Origin: Xenorhabdus budapestensis | Lineage (GTDB): Bacteria; Pseudomonadota; Gammaproteobacteria; Enterobacterales; Enterobacteriaceae | NCBI RefSeq assembly: GCF_002632465.1 | Contig: NZ_NIBS01000003.1 | Coordinates: 1 to 58,101 of the forward strand | Direction of reading: 5' to 3' | DNA length: 58,101 nt | Shown: one piece after another, positions 1 to 7,358 of the stretch | How the letters are laid out: each line of letters starts with the position of its first letter | How positions within the stretch are numbered: the first letter of the stretch is position 1 | Notes under the pieces: generated by a model | Database searches by the model: none | What the model saw: the letters and a program-made list of their open reading frames with translations, nothing else | What the model was told of the DNA's origin: nothing | Program-made: the position numbers and the translations under genes

Positions 1-1
1 C

Positions 2-895
2 GGTGAAACTAATCTCCAGCACAAGATATTAGCTATCGCCGAAGAAGAAGGGGTACGGCAGGCCGCCTATGCGCTGAAGCTGTTGCAAAGTGATGGCGAA
101 CTGACGATGGCGAGCACGGGCAAGGATGAGGCAACCGGCAACCTCGTCACCAAAAGCTATACCGTGAAAGGCCCGGTGATGCTGATGCTCACCACGACCG
201 CCATTGATGTGGATGAAGAATTACTGAACCGTTGTCTGGTGCTGACGGTCAACGAATCCCGCGAACAGACCGAAGCTATCCATGCGGTGCAGCGCCAGAA
301 GCAAACCCTCGAAGGCCTGTTGGCTGAGAACGAGCGGGACTATCTGACCCAGCTTCACCAGAACGCCCAGCGGTTGTTGCGCCCGCTGAATGTGGTGAAC
401 CCCTATGCCAGCCAGTTAACGTTCATGAGCGATAAGACCCGTACCCGCCGTGACCATATGAAATACCTGACGTTAATCCAGAGCATCGCGTTGCTGCACC
501 AGTACCAGCGGGAAATCAAAACGGCGGAGCATCGCGGCAAAACACTGGAATATATCGAAGTGACCCAAGACGATATCCGGCTCGCCAACCAGCTTGCGCA
601 CGAGATCTTAGGCCGGACGCTGGACGAAATGCCGCCGCAGACCCGCAGGTTGTTGCTGCTGATACAGGCGTGGGTCAGAAACAGCGGCCAGCTCCGCCAT
701 GAAATGTTGTTTACCCGCAAGCAGTTACGGGATGCAGTGCAGTGGGGTGATACCCAGCTCAAGGTGCATCTCTCACGACTGGTCGAAATGGAATACCTGC
801 TGCTGCACCGTCGCGGCCTGACGTTCGTCTATGAACTGCTGTTCGACGGGGCAGACAGCGAGGCCGTGCACCTGAGCGGCCTTATTGTTCCCTGA
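2..895 (+). CDS. C-terminal part of a primase/ATPase-like protein (5' end outside window)
   Basis: The frame is open from base 2 to a TGA at 893-895, giving 297 residues with no start in view, so the gene begins upstream of the window. The visible part contains GPVMLMLTTTAIDVDEELLN followed by RCLVLTV, an AAA-like core/sensor region, then a helical C-terminal part with winged-helix character (RLVEMEYLLLHRRGL). It resembles the C-terminal half of large CHC2/Toprim-type primase-helicase proteins of mobile elements, which lie next to tyrosine recombinases as here. That assignment is from memory; the zinc-finger and Toprim parts would lie outside the window. GC content is clearly higher than in most of the window, suggesting transfer. 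The tyrosine recombinase gene starts 234 bp downstream on the same strand. Confidence 0.55.
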   Translation, partial: GETNLQHKILAIAEEEGVRQAAYALKLLQSDGELTMASTGKDEATGNLVTKSYTVKGPVMLMLTTTAIDVDEELLNRCLVLTVNESREQTEAIHAVQRQKQTLEGLLAENERDYLTQLHQNAQRLLRPLNVVNPYASQLTFMSDKTRTRRDHMKYLTLIQSIALLHQYQREIKTAEHRGKTLEYIEVTQDDIRLANQLAHEILGRTLDEMPPQTRRLLLLIQAWVRNSGQLRHEMLFTRKQLRDAVQWGDTQLKVHLSRLVEMEYLLLHRRGLTFVYELLFDGADSEAVHLSGLIVP

Positions 896-1129
896 ATGGG
901 CAGTATGACGTTATCCGGTCGGGGTTAAAACTCAATCGGTCGCCTGTCAGTCGGCCTGTTGTCGGCAGACAGTCGGGATAGCTCAATCCCGGTAAAGGCA
1001 GAGACGGCAAGGCTTCCCATCAAAGTGGTCGGCATCCGCCAAAAAACACTGTTCCGGCCACCTCAATCAATCCCATCCGGCCGTACAGCCCCCTCTGCTA
1101 CTCACACAACAAAAAAGAAGGAGAATCCG

Positions 1130-2203
1130 ATGACAAGCCCACATAATCCCCTGCTCGCCACCTTACGCCAGCAACTGGAAGCGTACCTTGATACGCAAGC
1201 CGCACAGGGAAAAAGCCCGCGCACACGAGAAAGCTACCGGGAACGGCTGCTGCCCTTCGTGGACTGGTGCGAACAGCGCACCGTGCAGTATCCGGCACAG
1301 GTCACGCTGGGGTTGCTGGAAAGCTGGCAGCGTTATCTGCGTGCCTACCGTAAGGCCGATGGCCAGCCTTACAGCAATAACGGCCAGCGTGAACGTCTGG
1401 GCACACTGCGGTTATGGTTCCGCTACTTGCTGCAACGCCACCACATTCTCTACAACCCGGCTGAGCAGTTAGTGTTACCGAAAGAAGAGAAGCGGTTGCC
1501 CGCCCAGATCCTGAGTGAACAAGAAACCGCGCAGGTGCTGGACAGCCTTGACGACCAGAGTATCTTGGGGCTTCGCAACCGGGTGATGCTGGAAATCCTC
1601 TGGAGCAGCGGCATCCGGCGCATGGAGCTGCGTCAGCTTCGGCGGGGGGATATCGACTTCGAACGCGGAGCGATGGTGATTAATCAGGGCAAAGGCCATA
1701 AAGACCGGGTTGTCCCCATCGGTGAGCGGGCGCTGGGCTGGCTGACACGCTATCTGATACAGATCCGGCCACAGTTGGCAGAAAGTCATGACAGCGGTTA
1801 TCTGTTTATCTCGCAAAAGGGCAGCCCGCTCAGCCCGGGGCACCTGACGCATATCGCCGCGAAAGCCATCCGGCAGCAGGCCCAGCTTGACAAGCCGGGC
1901 GCTTGTCACCTGTTCCGGCATTCAATGGCGACCCAGATGCTGGACAACGGGGCCGATATCCGCCATATCCAGGCGATGCTGGGACACGAAAAACTCAATA
2001 CCACCCAAGTGTATACGCGAGTCGCTATCAAACAGCTCAAGCAGGTGCACAGCCAGACCCATCCGGCCGAGCGTGAGCATCCGGCATTCTCAGAAGCAGA
2101 TAATCATACCGAAGCACCGAAGAGCCGTTCAGGCCGTGCCAGCGGAGAGCCGGACACCGAACCGACACTACCGCGCACCGGACAGCCCGATCGTCCCCGT
2201 TGA
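1130..2203 (+). CDS. Tyrosine recombinase (XerC/D-like integrase)
   Basis: The preferred start is the ATG at 1130, preceded by AAGAAGGAGAATCCG, a strong ribosome binding site. The frame is open further upstream to a TTG at 959, but nothing conserved is there. The product is 357 residues: an N-terminal SAM-like core-binding domain (about 10-105) and a catalytic domain (about 125-305). The catalytic set is complete: Arg163 in GIRRMEL, Lys188 in GKGHKDR, His260-x-x-Arg263 in HLFRH, His286 in LGHEKL and nucleophile Tyr295 in TTQVYTR. A Pro/Ser/Thr-rich, charged tail of about 50 residues follows the tyrosine and is longer than in XerC/XerD. It should cut and rejoin a specific DNA site. Two dif-like sequences 134-239 bp downstream are candidate substrates. 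Confidence 0.9.
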   Translation: MTSPHNPLLATLRQQLEAYLDTQAAQGKSPRTRESYRERLLPFVDWCEQRTVQYPAQVTLGLLESWQRYLRAYRKADGQPYSNNGQRERLGTLRLWFRYLLQRHHILYNPAEQLVLPKEEKRLPAQILSEQETAQVLDSLDDQSILGLRNRVMLEILWSSGIRRMELRQLRRGDIDFERGAMVINQGKGHKDRVVPIGERALGWLTRYLIQIRPQLAESHDSGYLFISQKGSPLSPGHLTHIAAKAIRQQAQLDKPGACHLFRHSMATQMLDNGADIRHIQAMLGHEKLNTTQVYTRVAIKQLKQVHSQTHPAEREHPAFSEADNHTEAPKSRSGRASGEPDTEPTLPRTGQPDRPR

Positions 2204-2336
2204 GTTCGCTGGGAGCGGTGCGGGGGCAGACCGTGGCCGGACTGCCCGTCAGCCTCGGTGCTCGCGGGGGTACGTGGGCAATGGGCGGCCTGAGCCACGG
2301 TGTCCCCGTTAAGAATGTGCAGGCCGCCCAAAGCCC

Positions 2337-2367
2337 ACTCAACATAATGTGGGGGAATTATACGCCA
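2337..2367 (-). other. dif-like site 1 (inverted, long centre)
   Basis: Read on the minus strand, this has a XerC-type arm ending GCGTATAA, a 10-bp centre, and a XerD-type arm TTATGTTGAG, close to the E. coli dif arm TTATGTTAAAT. The centre is longer than the usual 6 bp because of a run of C. It is the inverted partner of the site at 2415-2442. Confidence 0.45.
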
Positions 2368-2414
2368 CTCACCGGGCAGCCCCACAGCCAGCCAGCAGCC
2401 TCAGAGAGCGGTTC

Positions 2415-2442
2415 GCAGCGTATAATTTACATTATGTCTGCG
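2415..2442 (+). other. dif-like site 2 (6-bp centre)
   Basis: The sequence reads GCAGCGTATAA, then TTTACA, then TTATGTCTGCG. This is the 11-6-11 layout of a Xer core site, with arms similar to E. coli dif (GGTGCGCATAA and TTATGTTAAAT). It lies in inverted orientation to site 1, about 50 bp away, and both are downstream of a complete tyrosine recombinase gene. It may be an attachment or resolution site of that recombinase, or a host XerCD target. Confidence 0.5.
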
Positions 2443-3135
2443 CCCCCGCTGGTCGGCATCGCCGGGTGTGACGCACAAGGCTGCGCCTTCTGCTGTCAGC
2501 GTCTGAGCACCAGCTTGGCAAACACCGCGCCAATCCTGAGCACCGTGACACGTTCCGGCAAAATCACTTCTTCTTTAGCTGCCTGACCTGGCTCAGGCCA
2601 ACAACGCAGTAGGCAGGTCGGCCTGCGGCCTCCGCTAATTTACCTCCCCCACCCCGACCCTGCTGCACTGGCTGCGCCCGGCTCGCAGTCGCTGCACTCC
2701 TCGCTCGTTGCCGTGCTCGCCATCGCCGCCCCGTGCAGCCCCCGCAGGAGGCTTCCCTGATGGTCAGTGCAACCACCAAAGCAATAATAATCTTAAGCCT
2801 CGGTGCCTGAGAGCGTCGCAGGGCGCCGCTGGCAGGCTCTGTGCCGCCCGCACCCGCAGAACGTGCGCCCGCCGCCCAAGCAAGTTGGGCGACGTTCGCC
2901 CGTTGCCGAAAGTGAAACAGATCACAACCCCAGTCTGTTCGGCGGATCACGGCAGAAAATGGCCGCTATACTGCATCGCAGGTGCATCAAAGCGCATCGG
3001 CCAAAAAATCGCAAAAGTGCCTATCGGCGTTTTAAGTTAGCGGGGATGGGCGGAACGGGTAAAAACGGTTCTTTAACAAGCTGATAATCAAAGAGAAAAT
3101 CGTTTTAAACAGTATGACCGCATCCGAACCCACCC

Positions 3136-3642
3136 TATGACCCGATCGGGCTGCTGGGCGGGGTGAATCCTTACTCTTACGTACATAACCCTGCGAATTG
3201 GACCGATCCACTTGGGCTAGCAGGCGGGGTTGGAAATAAAGGGGAGCCTGTAAAACTTAAAGCGCCTGAGGTTGTTGAGTTAGATCCCAGAACCATCAGA
3301 TTTAGCCAAAACTCAGTTAATGGTGCTGCTGAAATAACTCAAAGCATGAAAGCTAAAGGTTGGGCTGGAGATCCAATTGATGTAGTTAGAATGAAAGATG
3401 GCGGACTGACAACAATAGATAACACTAGGGTTTTAGCCGCATCGAGAGCCAATGTTAATGTAAAAGCCAGAGTACATGACGGCTCAACGCCTTTACCACA
3501 AGAATTCATTAAGCGCTTTACAACCTATAAAAGCATCCCATCAACATGGGAAGAAGCTATTAATCTCCGTATAGGAAAACAAAATGCAGGATATAGAAAG
3601 AGATATCCTGATGGTTCAAATGTAATAGGGTCGCTAGATTAA
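3136..3642 (+). pseudogene. Displaced Rhs C-terminal tip with ParB-like toxin domain
   Basis: The frame begins after a stop at 3115-3117 and reads YDPIGLLGGVNPYSYVHNP, then DPLGLAG: the hyperconserved junction at the end of an Rhs core. No Rhs core lies upstream, so this is an orphan tip; a GTG at 3163 is the only plausible start. The roughly 140 residues after DPLGLAG contain ELDPRTIRFSQ, then DPIDVVRMKDGGLTTIDNTR and a tail LRIGKQNAGYRKRYPDGSN. They resemble the ParB-like nuclease-fold toxins found at the ends of Rhs and other polymorphic toxins. In a complete Rhs protein this tip would be delivered into a neighbouring cell. The AT-rich tip joined to a GC-rich junction is typical of tip exchange. 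Confidence 0.75.
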
Positions 3643-3643
3643 T

Positions 3644-3997
3644 ATGGAACAATTACTAACCAAAACAGAACTTCCAGAATGGTTTTCTTATCCTCGTAAG
3701 TTTCTTAGGATAGTTGAGCAAAATTTGCTTAATTTTGATCCTTGGATAATTTTGGAAGGTGAGAGATTACGAGATCACTATACTGGATTAAAAAAAAGAT
3801 ACCCATATAGGGATATCGTTCCATTTGCTCGTCGGGAAGATAATGATGACATCATGTGTTGGGATAAAAATAACCCACATGAAGTTATTATTATCCATGA
3901 TTTTGCAAGTGAAGGTTATGAATATGTCGGTAAATTTGACTCATTTTGGGACTGGATTAGAGCAGCCGTAGAAGCAACTATCGAATACGATGAATAA
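3644..3997 (+). CDS. SUKH (SMI1/KNR4)-type immunity protein for the Rhs tip
   Basis: This 117-residue acidic protein starts one base after the toxin stop codon. It shows the SMI1/KNR4-like pattern: an N-terminal LPEWFSYPRKFLRIVE, a central IVPFARREDNDDIMCWD, and a C-terminal VIIIHDFASEGYEYVGKF followed by FWDWIRAAVEATI. SUKH-superfamily proteins are common immunity partners of polymorphic toxins, and the position immediately after an Rhs C-terminus supports that role. The expected function is to bind and neutralise the cognate toxin in the cytoplasm. The start is the ATG at 3644, with no strong Shine-Dalgarno sequence, so translation is probably coupled to the toxin frame. A clear terminator follows. 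Confidence 0.8.
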   Translation: MEQLLTKTELPEWFSYPRKFLRIVEQNLLNFDPWIILEGERLRDHYTGLKKRYPYRDIVPFARREDNDDIMCWDKNNPHEVIIIHDFASEGYEYVGKFDSFWDWIRAAVEATIEYDE

Positions 3998-4012
3998 AAA
4001 TTAACATCAAAC

Positions 4013-4057
4013 AAAGCCGGAAAGATCCCCGTGATCTTCCGGCTTTCTTCTTTTTTT
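4013..4057 (+). terminator. Rho-independent terminator after the Rhs immunity gene
   Basis: AAAGCCGGAAAGATC pairs with GATCTTCCGGCTTT, with one bulged A and a five-base loop, followed by a T-rich run. It ends the toxin/immunity unit. Confidence 0.9.
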
Positions 4058-4331
4058 AAGAGCGGCTCATTCTCTGCCCTTCGCGGCTTTTGTAATCACC
4101 AATCAGTTCGCGCATTCGCAGCTTAATTTCACTGAGCTGGTCTTGCTGGCGTTGGTACTGTTGCCGGATGTTGCGGGTGTCGTCACTGTCAGTAATGAGC
4201 ACCAGACAGCCATCCATGATTTTAACGGTGAGTGTACAGCCCATATCAAATCCGACTTCTTTAAGCCACTGTCCTTTAAAATGGGTAACGAAATTGTGGC
4301 ACTTTCCCATCAGCAAACCGGTTATGACCAT
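4056..4331 (-). CDS. SymE-like protein (possible toxin), start uncertain
   Basis: The protein has up to 91 residues and contains FKGQWLKEVGFDMGCTLTVK followed by IMDGCLVLI, the hallmark of the SymE family (SOS-induced toxins with an AbrB-like fold, normally held down by an antisense RNA). The C-terminal part is charged and helical. The N-terminal residues of typical SymE proteins are not clear in this frame, and another frame just upstream (around 4330-4375) has SymE-like spacing, so a frameshift or a different start is possible. SymE-like genes are frequent next to Rhs loci in this group of bacteria. The gene is convergent with the immunity gene and its end touches the terminator. I cannot see a clear antisense RNA promoter. 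Confidence 0.6.
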   Translation of the reverse strand: MVITGLLMGKCHNFVTHFKGQWLKEVGFDMGCTLTVKIMDGCLVLITDSDDTRNIRQQYQRQQDQLSEIKLRMRELIGDYKSREGQRMSRS

Positions 4332-4577
4332 CTGCTGACTATTCCCGGTATCGGAGCGGACAGAGAACGTTGAGTATCGTGGATCATCTCTAGGATTTTA
4401 ATTTTAAATGAACACGTTTTCCCTGGTGTAGGTAAAAATGGTAATATTTTAAAATTAATGAGATATCGTTATTATAATTGTAAGAATTTGTTTTTTTACA
4501 TATGGATAGATGTTAAATTTGAACGCTTAGCTTAATAAAGAGTAAAAAATACTCATTCGAAATATAAGGATGTAATT

Positions 4578-4964
4578 GTGATAGAGTTTGCTAGTTTTTC
4601 TACAGAAGATGCTATCAAAGATGATGCTGTTGGTATTTCTGTCAGGCAGATTATAAAAAAAGAAGGGCTAAACGCTTATGCTACGTTTATCAATGCAGGA
4701 AAGAGAGTTGGGTGCCACAATCATAGTAGTGGAGATGAATGGTATATAATACTTTCTGGTGAAGGAGAAATATGGACAGGTGAAGTAGTAGATAATGAGG
4801 TTCATGATGTCCAAAAAAAGCGATTTTCCCAGGGGTGTATTTTTTGTATTTATCCAAATACAGCACATCAACTTGTCGCTTATGAAAATGTAAAATTAAT
4901 ATTTTTATGCCCAGAGTCCCATTTATCCCATGATAGGGTATGTTTTGCAGATATATGTGAATAA
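4578..4964 (+). CDS. Small cupin-domain protein
   Basis: The start is the GTG at 4578, supported by AAGGA seven bases upstream. The 128-residue product is a single cupin barrel: GCHNHSSGDEWYIILSGEGE is cupin motif 1 with metal-binding His/His/Glu, and FCIYPNTAHQLVA is motif 2 with the second-strand His. It therefore probably binds a divalent metal. Substrate is unknown; small stand-alone cupins include sugar isomerases, dioxygenases and metabolite sensors. It converges with the PAS-LuxR gene with no base between the two stop codons, so the two may be a functional or regulatory pair, though this is inference. A separate AT-rich upstream region (4374-4577) should hold its promoter. Confidence 0.8.
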   Translation: MIEFASFSTEDAIKDDAVGISVRQIIKKEGLNAYATFINAGKRVGCHNHSSGDEWYIILSGEGEIWTGEVVDNEVHDVQKKRFSQGCIFCIYPNTAHQLVAYENVKLIFLCPESHLSHDRVCFADICE

Positions 4965-5654
4965 TTATTTTGCAAAAGTGATAGACTGTGATTCCCTGAA
5001 AAAGCTTTCAGGGATATAGTTAGCTATGTTATGTTCATAACAATATCCAACTAAATCTTTCTTACATTTTACCCCTGTTTTTTGATAAACATTTTGGATG
5101 TGATTGGCGATTGTTCTGTGGGACAGAAATAGTCTTTCAGCGATATCTTTAGTGGAGAAACCTTGCAGAATATAAAACACTATTTCCCATTCTCTTTTGC
5201 TAAAAAACGCTGATGGGGGGGTAAAAACTAATGATGTTTGCATATTTATTTTGCTTAGCTTTTCTAGTGTTATAGTATCTACCGGCCTTCCATGGAAAAT
5301 AGTTCCTCTGCATGTCCCATTTTCATCAATTAATGGATATTTATCGAAATACCATGGTTGAAGGTAGGGGAGATTTTGAAAAGGATGAATTTCAATAGAG
5401 GTGACCCGATCTAATAAAGTTTCAACTTTTCTGTCGTGTTTCTGAAATTCATCCTGAAAATTTGCAGTAGATGCCGGAAGTTCACCATCAAAATGGCCCC
5501 CTACATCATACCCTTTAGGAAGGGAAAGTAATTCATGATATTTTTTATTAGCATATATAAATTTTGAGGTATGATCTTTCGCACCCCATGGCTCATTACT
5601 AATTTCCCAAAATTTTATTAGCGGATTAATCAACTTTTCTACTGAACAATTCAT
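4965..5654 (-). CDS. PAS-LuxR family transcriptional regulator
   Basis: This 229-residue protein has an N-terminal PAS4-like sensor (about 1-130: KFIYANKKYHELL, then a central ENGTCRGTIFHGRPV) and a C-terminal LuxR helix-turn-helix (about 150-215: FFSKREWEIVFYILQG, KDIAERLFLSHRTIANHI, NVYQKTG). It lacks the acyl-homoserine-lactone-binding domain. PAS4-LuxR solos are strongly expanded in Photorhabdus and Xenorhabdus and are thought to sense eukaryotic or host signals. The start is an ATG at 5654. The neighbouring convergent cupin gene is a possible target or partner. The ligand cannot be read from the sequence. Confidence 0.88.
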   Translation of the reverse strand: MNCSVEKLINPLIKFWEISNEPWGAKDHTSKFIYANKKYHELLSLPKGYDVGGHFDGELPASTANFQDEFQKHDRKVETLLDRVTSIEIHPFQNLPYLQPWYFDKYPLIDENGTCRGTIFHGRPVDTITLEKLSKINMQTSLVFTPPSAFFSKREWEIVFYILQGFSTKDIAERLFLSHRTIANHIQNVYQKTGVKCKKDLVGYCYEHNIANYIPESFFRESQSITFAK

Positions 5655-6139
5655 ATGCTACCTTCTGAAAATCATCCTGATTAATTATTATTCTTTCTCA
5701 TATTTATACCCGTTGTCTTTCAAGTTGTATTTTGAAATCCATAGAGTATGTAATTTTAAATATGAATGATATTACTATAGCTTTCATGGTTTAGCGTTGT
5801 CAGATTAACTGTTTAAGTGAAAAAATTCAATAGTATAATCAAATAGATGCGACTAGCTAATTGTGAGGATTTTTTTACCTGAATTGGGTATAAACTTTAA
5901 TGTAGGGACATCGCTCTGACCCAACGTTTTGTAAAGTCGTCCGCATGTGGCGGTGCTACATGGACGATGGGCTAATGTTTACATATAAAGCAACACTTCG
6001 CTTTGTAATAAGTAACCATCCGCATTTAACATAACAGTCTCATATAACGCGATTTTAAGCGCGTGCATAACTATGCACACTACTGCGTGCTCATTGGTTT
6101 TGCGTCAAAATTATCTATATTCATTTTGACCATTGATCC
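5655..6139. other. AT-rich intergenic region with repeat fragment and res-like repeats
   Basis: No gene is seen. The stretch contains a fragment of the dispersed repeat (5705-5733) and a GGGTATA at 5887-5893 that mirrors its TATACCC end. It also holds an imperfect hairpin near 5938-5965 (CGTC/GACG, CATGT/ACATG), a perfect short palindrome GTGCATA-ac-TATGCAC (6063-6078) and an inverted repeat TCAAAAT/ATTTTGA (6105-6129). The last two sit directly in front of the resolvase remnant and may be leftover res subsites. Confidence 0.4.
5705..5733 (+). repeat. Fragment of a dispersed intergenic repeat
   Basis: TATACCCGTTGTCTTTCAAG plus the next bases closely match the start of the longer repeat copy at 27575 (TATACCCGTCGTCTTTCAAG). 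Only the first 25-30 bases are conserved here. Confidence 0.65.
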
Positions 6140-6448
6140 ATGAAAATTGCCCGAATTTATGAACGAATAAGTTCCTCTGAACAGGATTTATCTCGCCAAG
6201 CGGCCATTGAAAAAATGGTGACCGCTAATAGATTCTACTTTGCTGGTATTTATTGGGAAAAAGCATCCGGAGCTAGGGCTGACAGACCTGAACTACTCAC
6301 GATGATCGCAGACTTTCAGCCCGGTGAAGTCGTTATCGTTGAAAAAAGAATTATTACAGAGGAGCTAAACCGAAATCTGGAGGTAATTAACTTGCTCTTT
6401 ATACTAATAAGGCAGCGGAATTATTTGACAGATATGAAATTTCTGTGA
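6140..6448 (+). pseudogene. N-terminal remnant of a serine recombinase (Tn3-type resolvase)
   Basis: Residues 1-66 read as the start of a resolvase/invertase: MKIARIYERISSSEQDLSRQ, with the nucleophile in the ISSS motif, then KASGARADRPELLTMI and QPGEVVIVEK. Intact proteins of this family run to about 190 residues and continue with IDRISRLP. Here homology stops at about base 6340 and the frame ends at 6448 in unrelated sequence, so the catalytic domain is incomplete and the DNA-binding domain is missing. It is a leftover of a transposon. Short inverted repeats just upstream may be its res site. Confidence 0.8.
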
Positions 6449-6463
6449 CTAAAGTAATATTAG

Positions 6464-6763
6464 ATTAGTGTCCATAAAAAGATTGATAAAAGAGATATTG
6501 TTGATGGGATTATAATATTAAAGGATAAAAATCCTAATGAATATGTTATTGATAATCTTTATACTTGGGTTGAAATGCTTAAAGCTATTTTTGTCAGATA
6601 TATGTGTATAATTAAAGATTATATGGATGTTATTTTTTATTTCTGTAACTTCAGCTATACGATAAAATATGAAAAAATCCATCACATAGATATTAATTAT
6701 CTTTGTCCTGAAAGGGATGTCAATTATGATAATATAATTTATTCAGAGATGAGAAAGAAATAA
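6464..6763 (+). other. Unrecognised AT-rich frame, possibly a 5'-truncated gene
   Basis: An open frame of 99 codons follows a TAG at 6461 and lacks a good start; the first ATG is at 6575, giving 62 residues. It reads HKKIDKRDIVDGIIILKDKN, with a later YEKIHHIDINYLCPERDVNY. The composition looks like a real low-GC protein such as those found beside toxin loci, but I do not recognise it. It is followed by a plausible terminator hairpin, which supports a once-transcribed unit. It may be the 3' part of a gene whose start was lost at the resolvase junction. Confidence 0.3.
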
Positions 6764-6776
6764 AATTCACCATGAA

Positions 6777-6813
6777 AAAACACTATTCTGTATGAATAGA
6801 CAGTGTTTTCCTT
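6777..6813 (+). terminator. Probable terminator hairpin
   Basis: AAAACACT pairs with AGTGTTTT, with a further ATTC/GAAT pairing inside, followed by CCTTT. It is placed just after the frame ending at 6763. Confidence 0.55.
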
Positions 6814-7358
6814 TCAGCTTATCTGCTCAAATCTATTTTTTATAGAAAATTTAATGTGCTTAATTAGCTAAAGATCATTACTAAACTACATTAGCAACAA
6901 TTCGTCTCATTTATTATTTGTTTACCATATTTTTCTATTTGAAACAGAAAAAATTGTTAGTAAACTTAATATACTTTTTCTTTGCATAAATCCCCCCTGC
7001 ATAGTGCTTTTTATGCTGAAAATAATAAAAATAGAGGTTGATTCGTTACCTTATATATCCTCAGTTAAGACATGAAGTAGCAGTGTAGCGCAGTCACTTA
7101 TTGCGAGTGATGTGGAGCTATCTCCATAAGTGAAGTGATATTCTCGTAACATTTTGTAAATTTGTAATGGCAAAGCTGCTGATTGAAAGCAGTTGAGGGG
7201 ATTTTTCGTACTGATTTTTATTGATATTCAATATGGAGTATGAGATTACGACGTTGTAATAAAACGGATATAGCAAGGTTTTTAGTGATGTGTTGATTAA
7301 CAAGGGTAAAATTCCAAAACCGTGTTCTCATATCAAGTTTGATTATGAAGGAGGAATG
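6814..7358. other. AT-rich intergenic leader with alternative hairpins
   Basis: No gene is seen. At 7094-7132 two hairpins compete. One is TCACT (7094-7098) with AGTGA (7106-7110). The other is CACTTA (7095-7100) with TAAGTG (7127-7132), enclosing TGGAG/CTCCA (7113-7126). They lie about 230 bp upstream of the membrane-protein gene and could be an attenuator-like leader. No riboswitch class is recognised. Confidence 0.3.

Larger units (their letters stand above)
2204..3135. other. GC-rich non-coding stretch between recombinase and Rhs tip
   Basis: No convincing gene is seen over about 930 bp. Open frames exist on both strands, but they have compositional-bias amino acids and no recognisable motif. 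The stretch holds two inverted dif-like sites (listed separately) and a GC-rich segment at about 2640-2910. At its right end a leader ends in an ATG at 3114 that opens an eight-residue frame (MTASEPTL, then TGA) running into the Rhs sequence. That looks like the first codons of some other gene, cut by the recombination that brought in the Rhs tip. Confidence 0.5.

Noticed and set aside
959-1129. Upstream extension of the tyrosine recombinase to a TTG start
   Set aside because: The extension has no family similarity, and the ATG at 1130 has an excellent Shine-Dalgarno sequence.
2200-2586. 128-codon plus-strand frame after the recombinase gene
   Set aside because: It overlaps both dif-like sites, has biased composition and no recognisable domain.
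2564-2950. 128-codon minus-strand frame in the GC-rich gap
   Set aside because: It is rich in Ala/Gly/Arg with no motif, no ribosome binding site and no conserved pattern; this is expected of GC-rich non-coding DNA where stops are rare.
5900-6140. Possible tRNA or small RNA in the region before the resolvase remnant
   Set aside because: Hairpins are present, but there is no cloverleaf, no T-loop consensus and no terminator.
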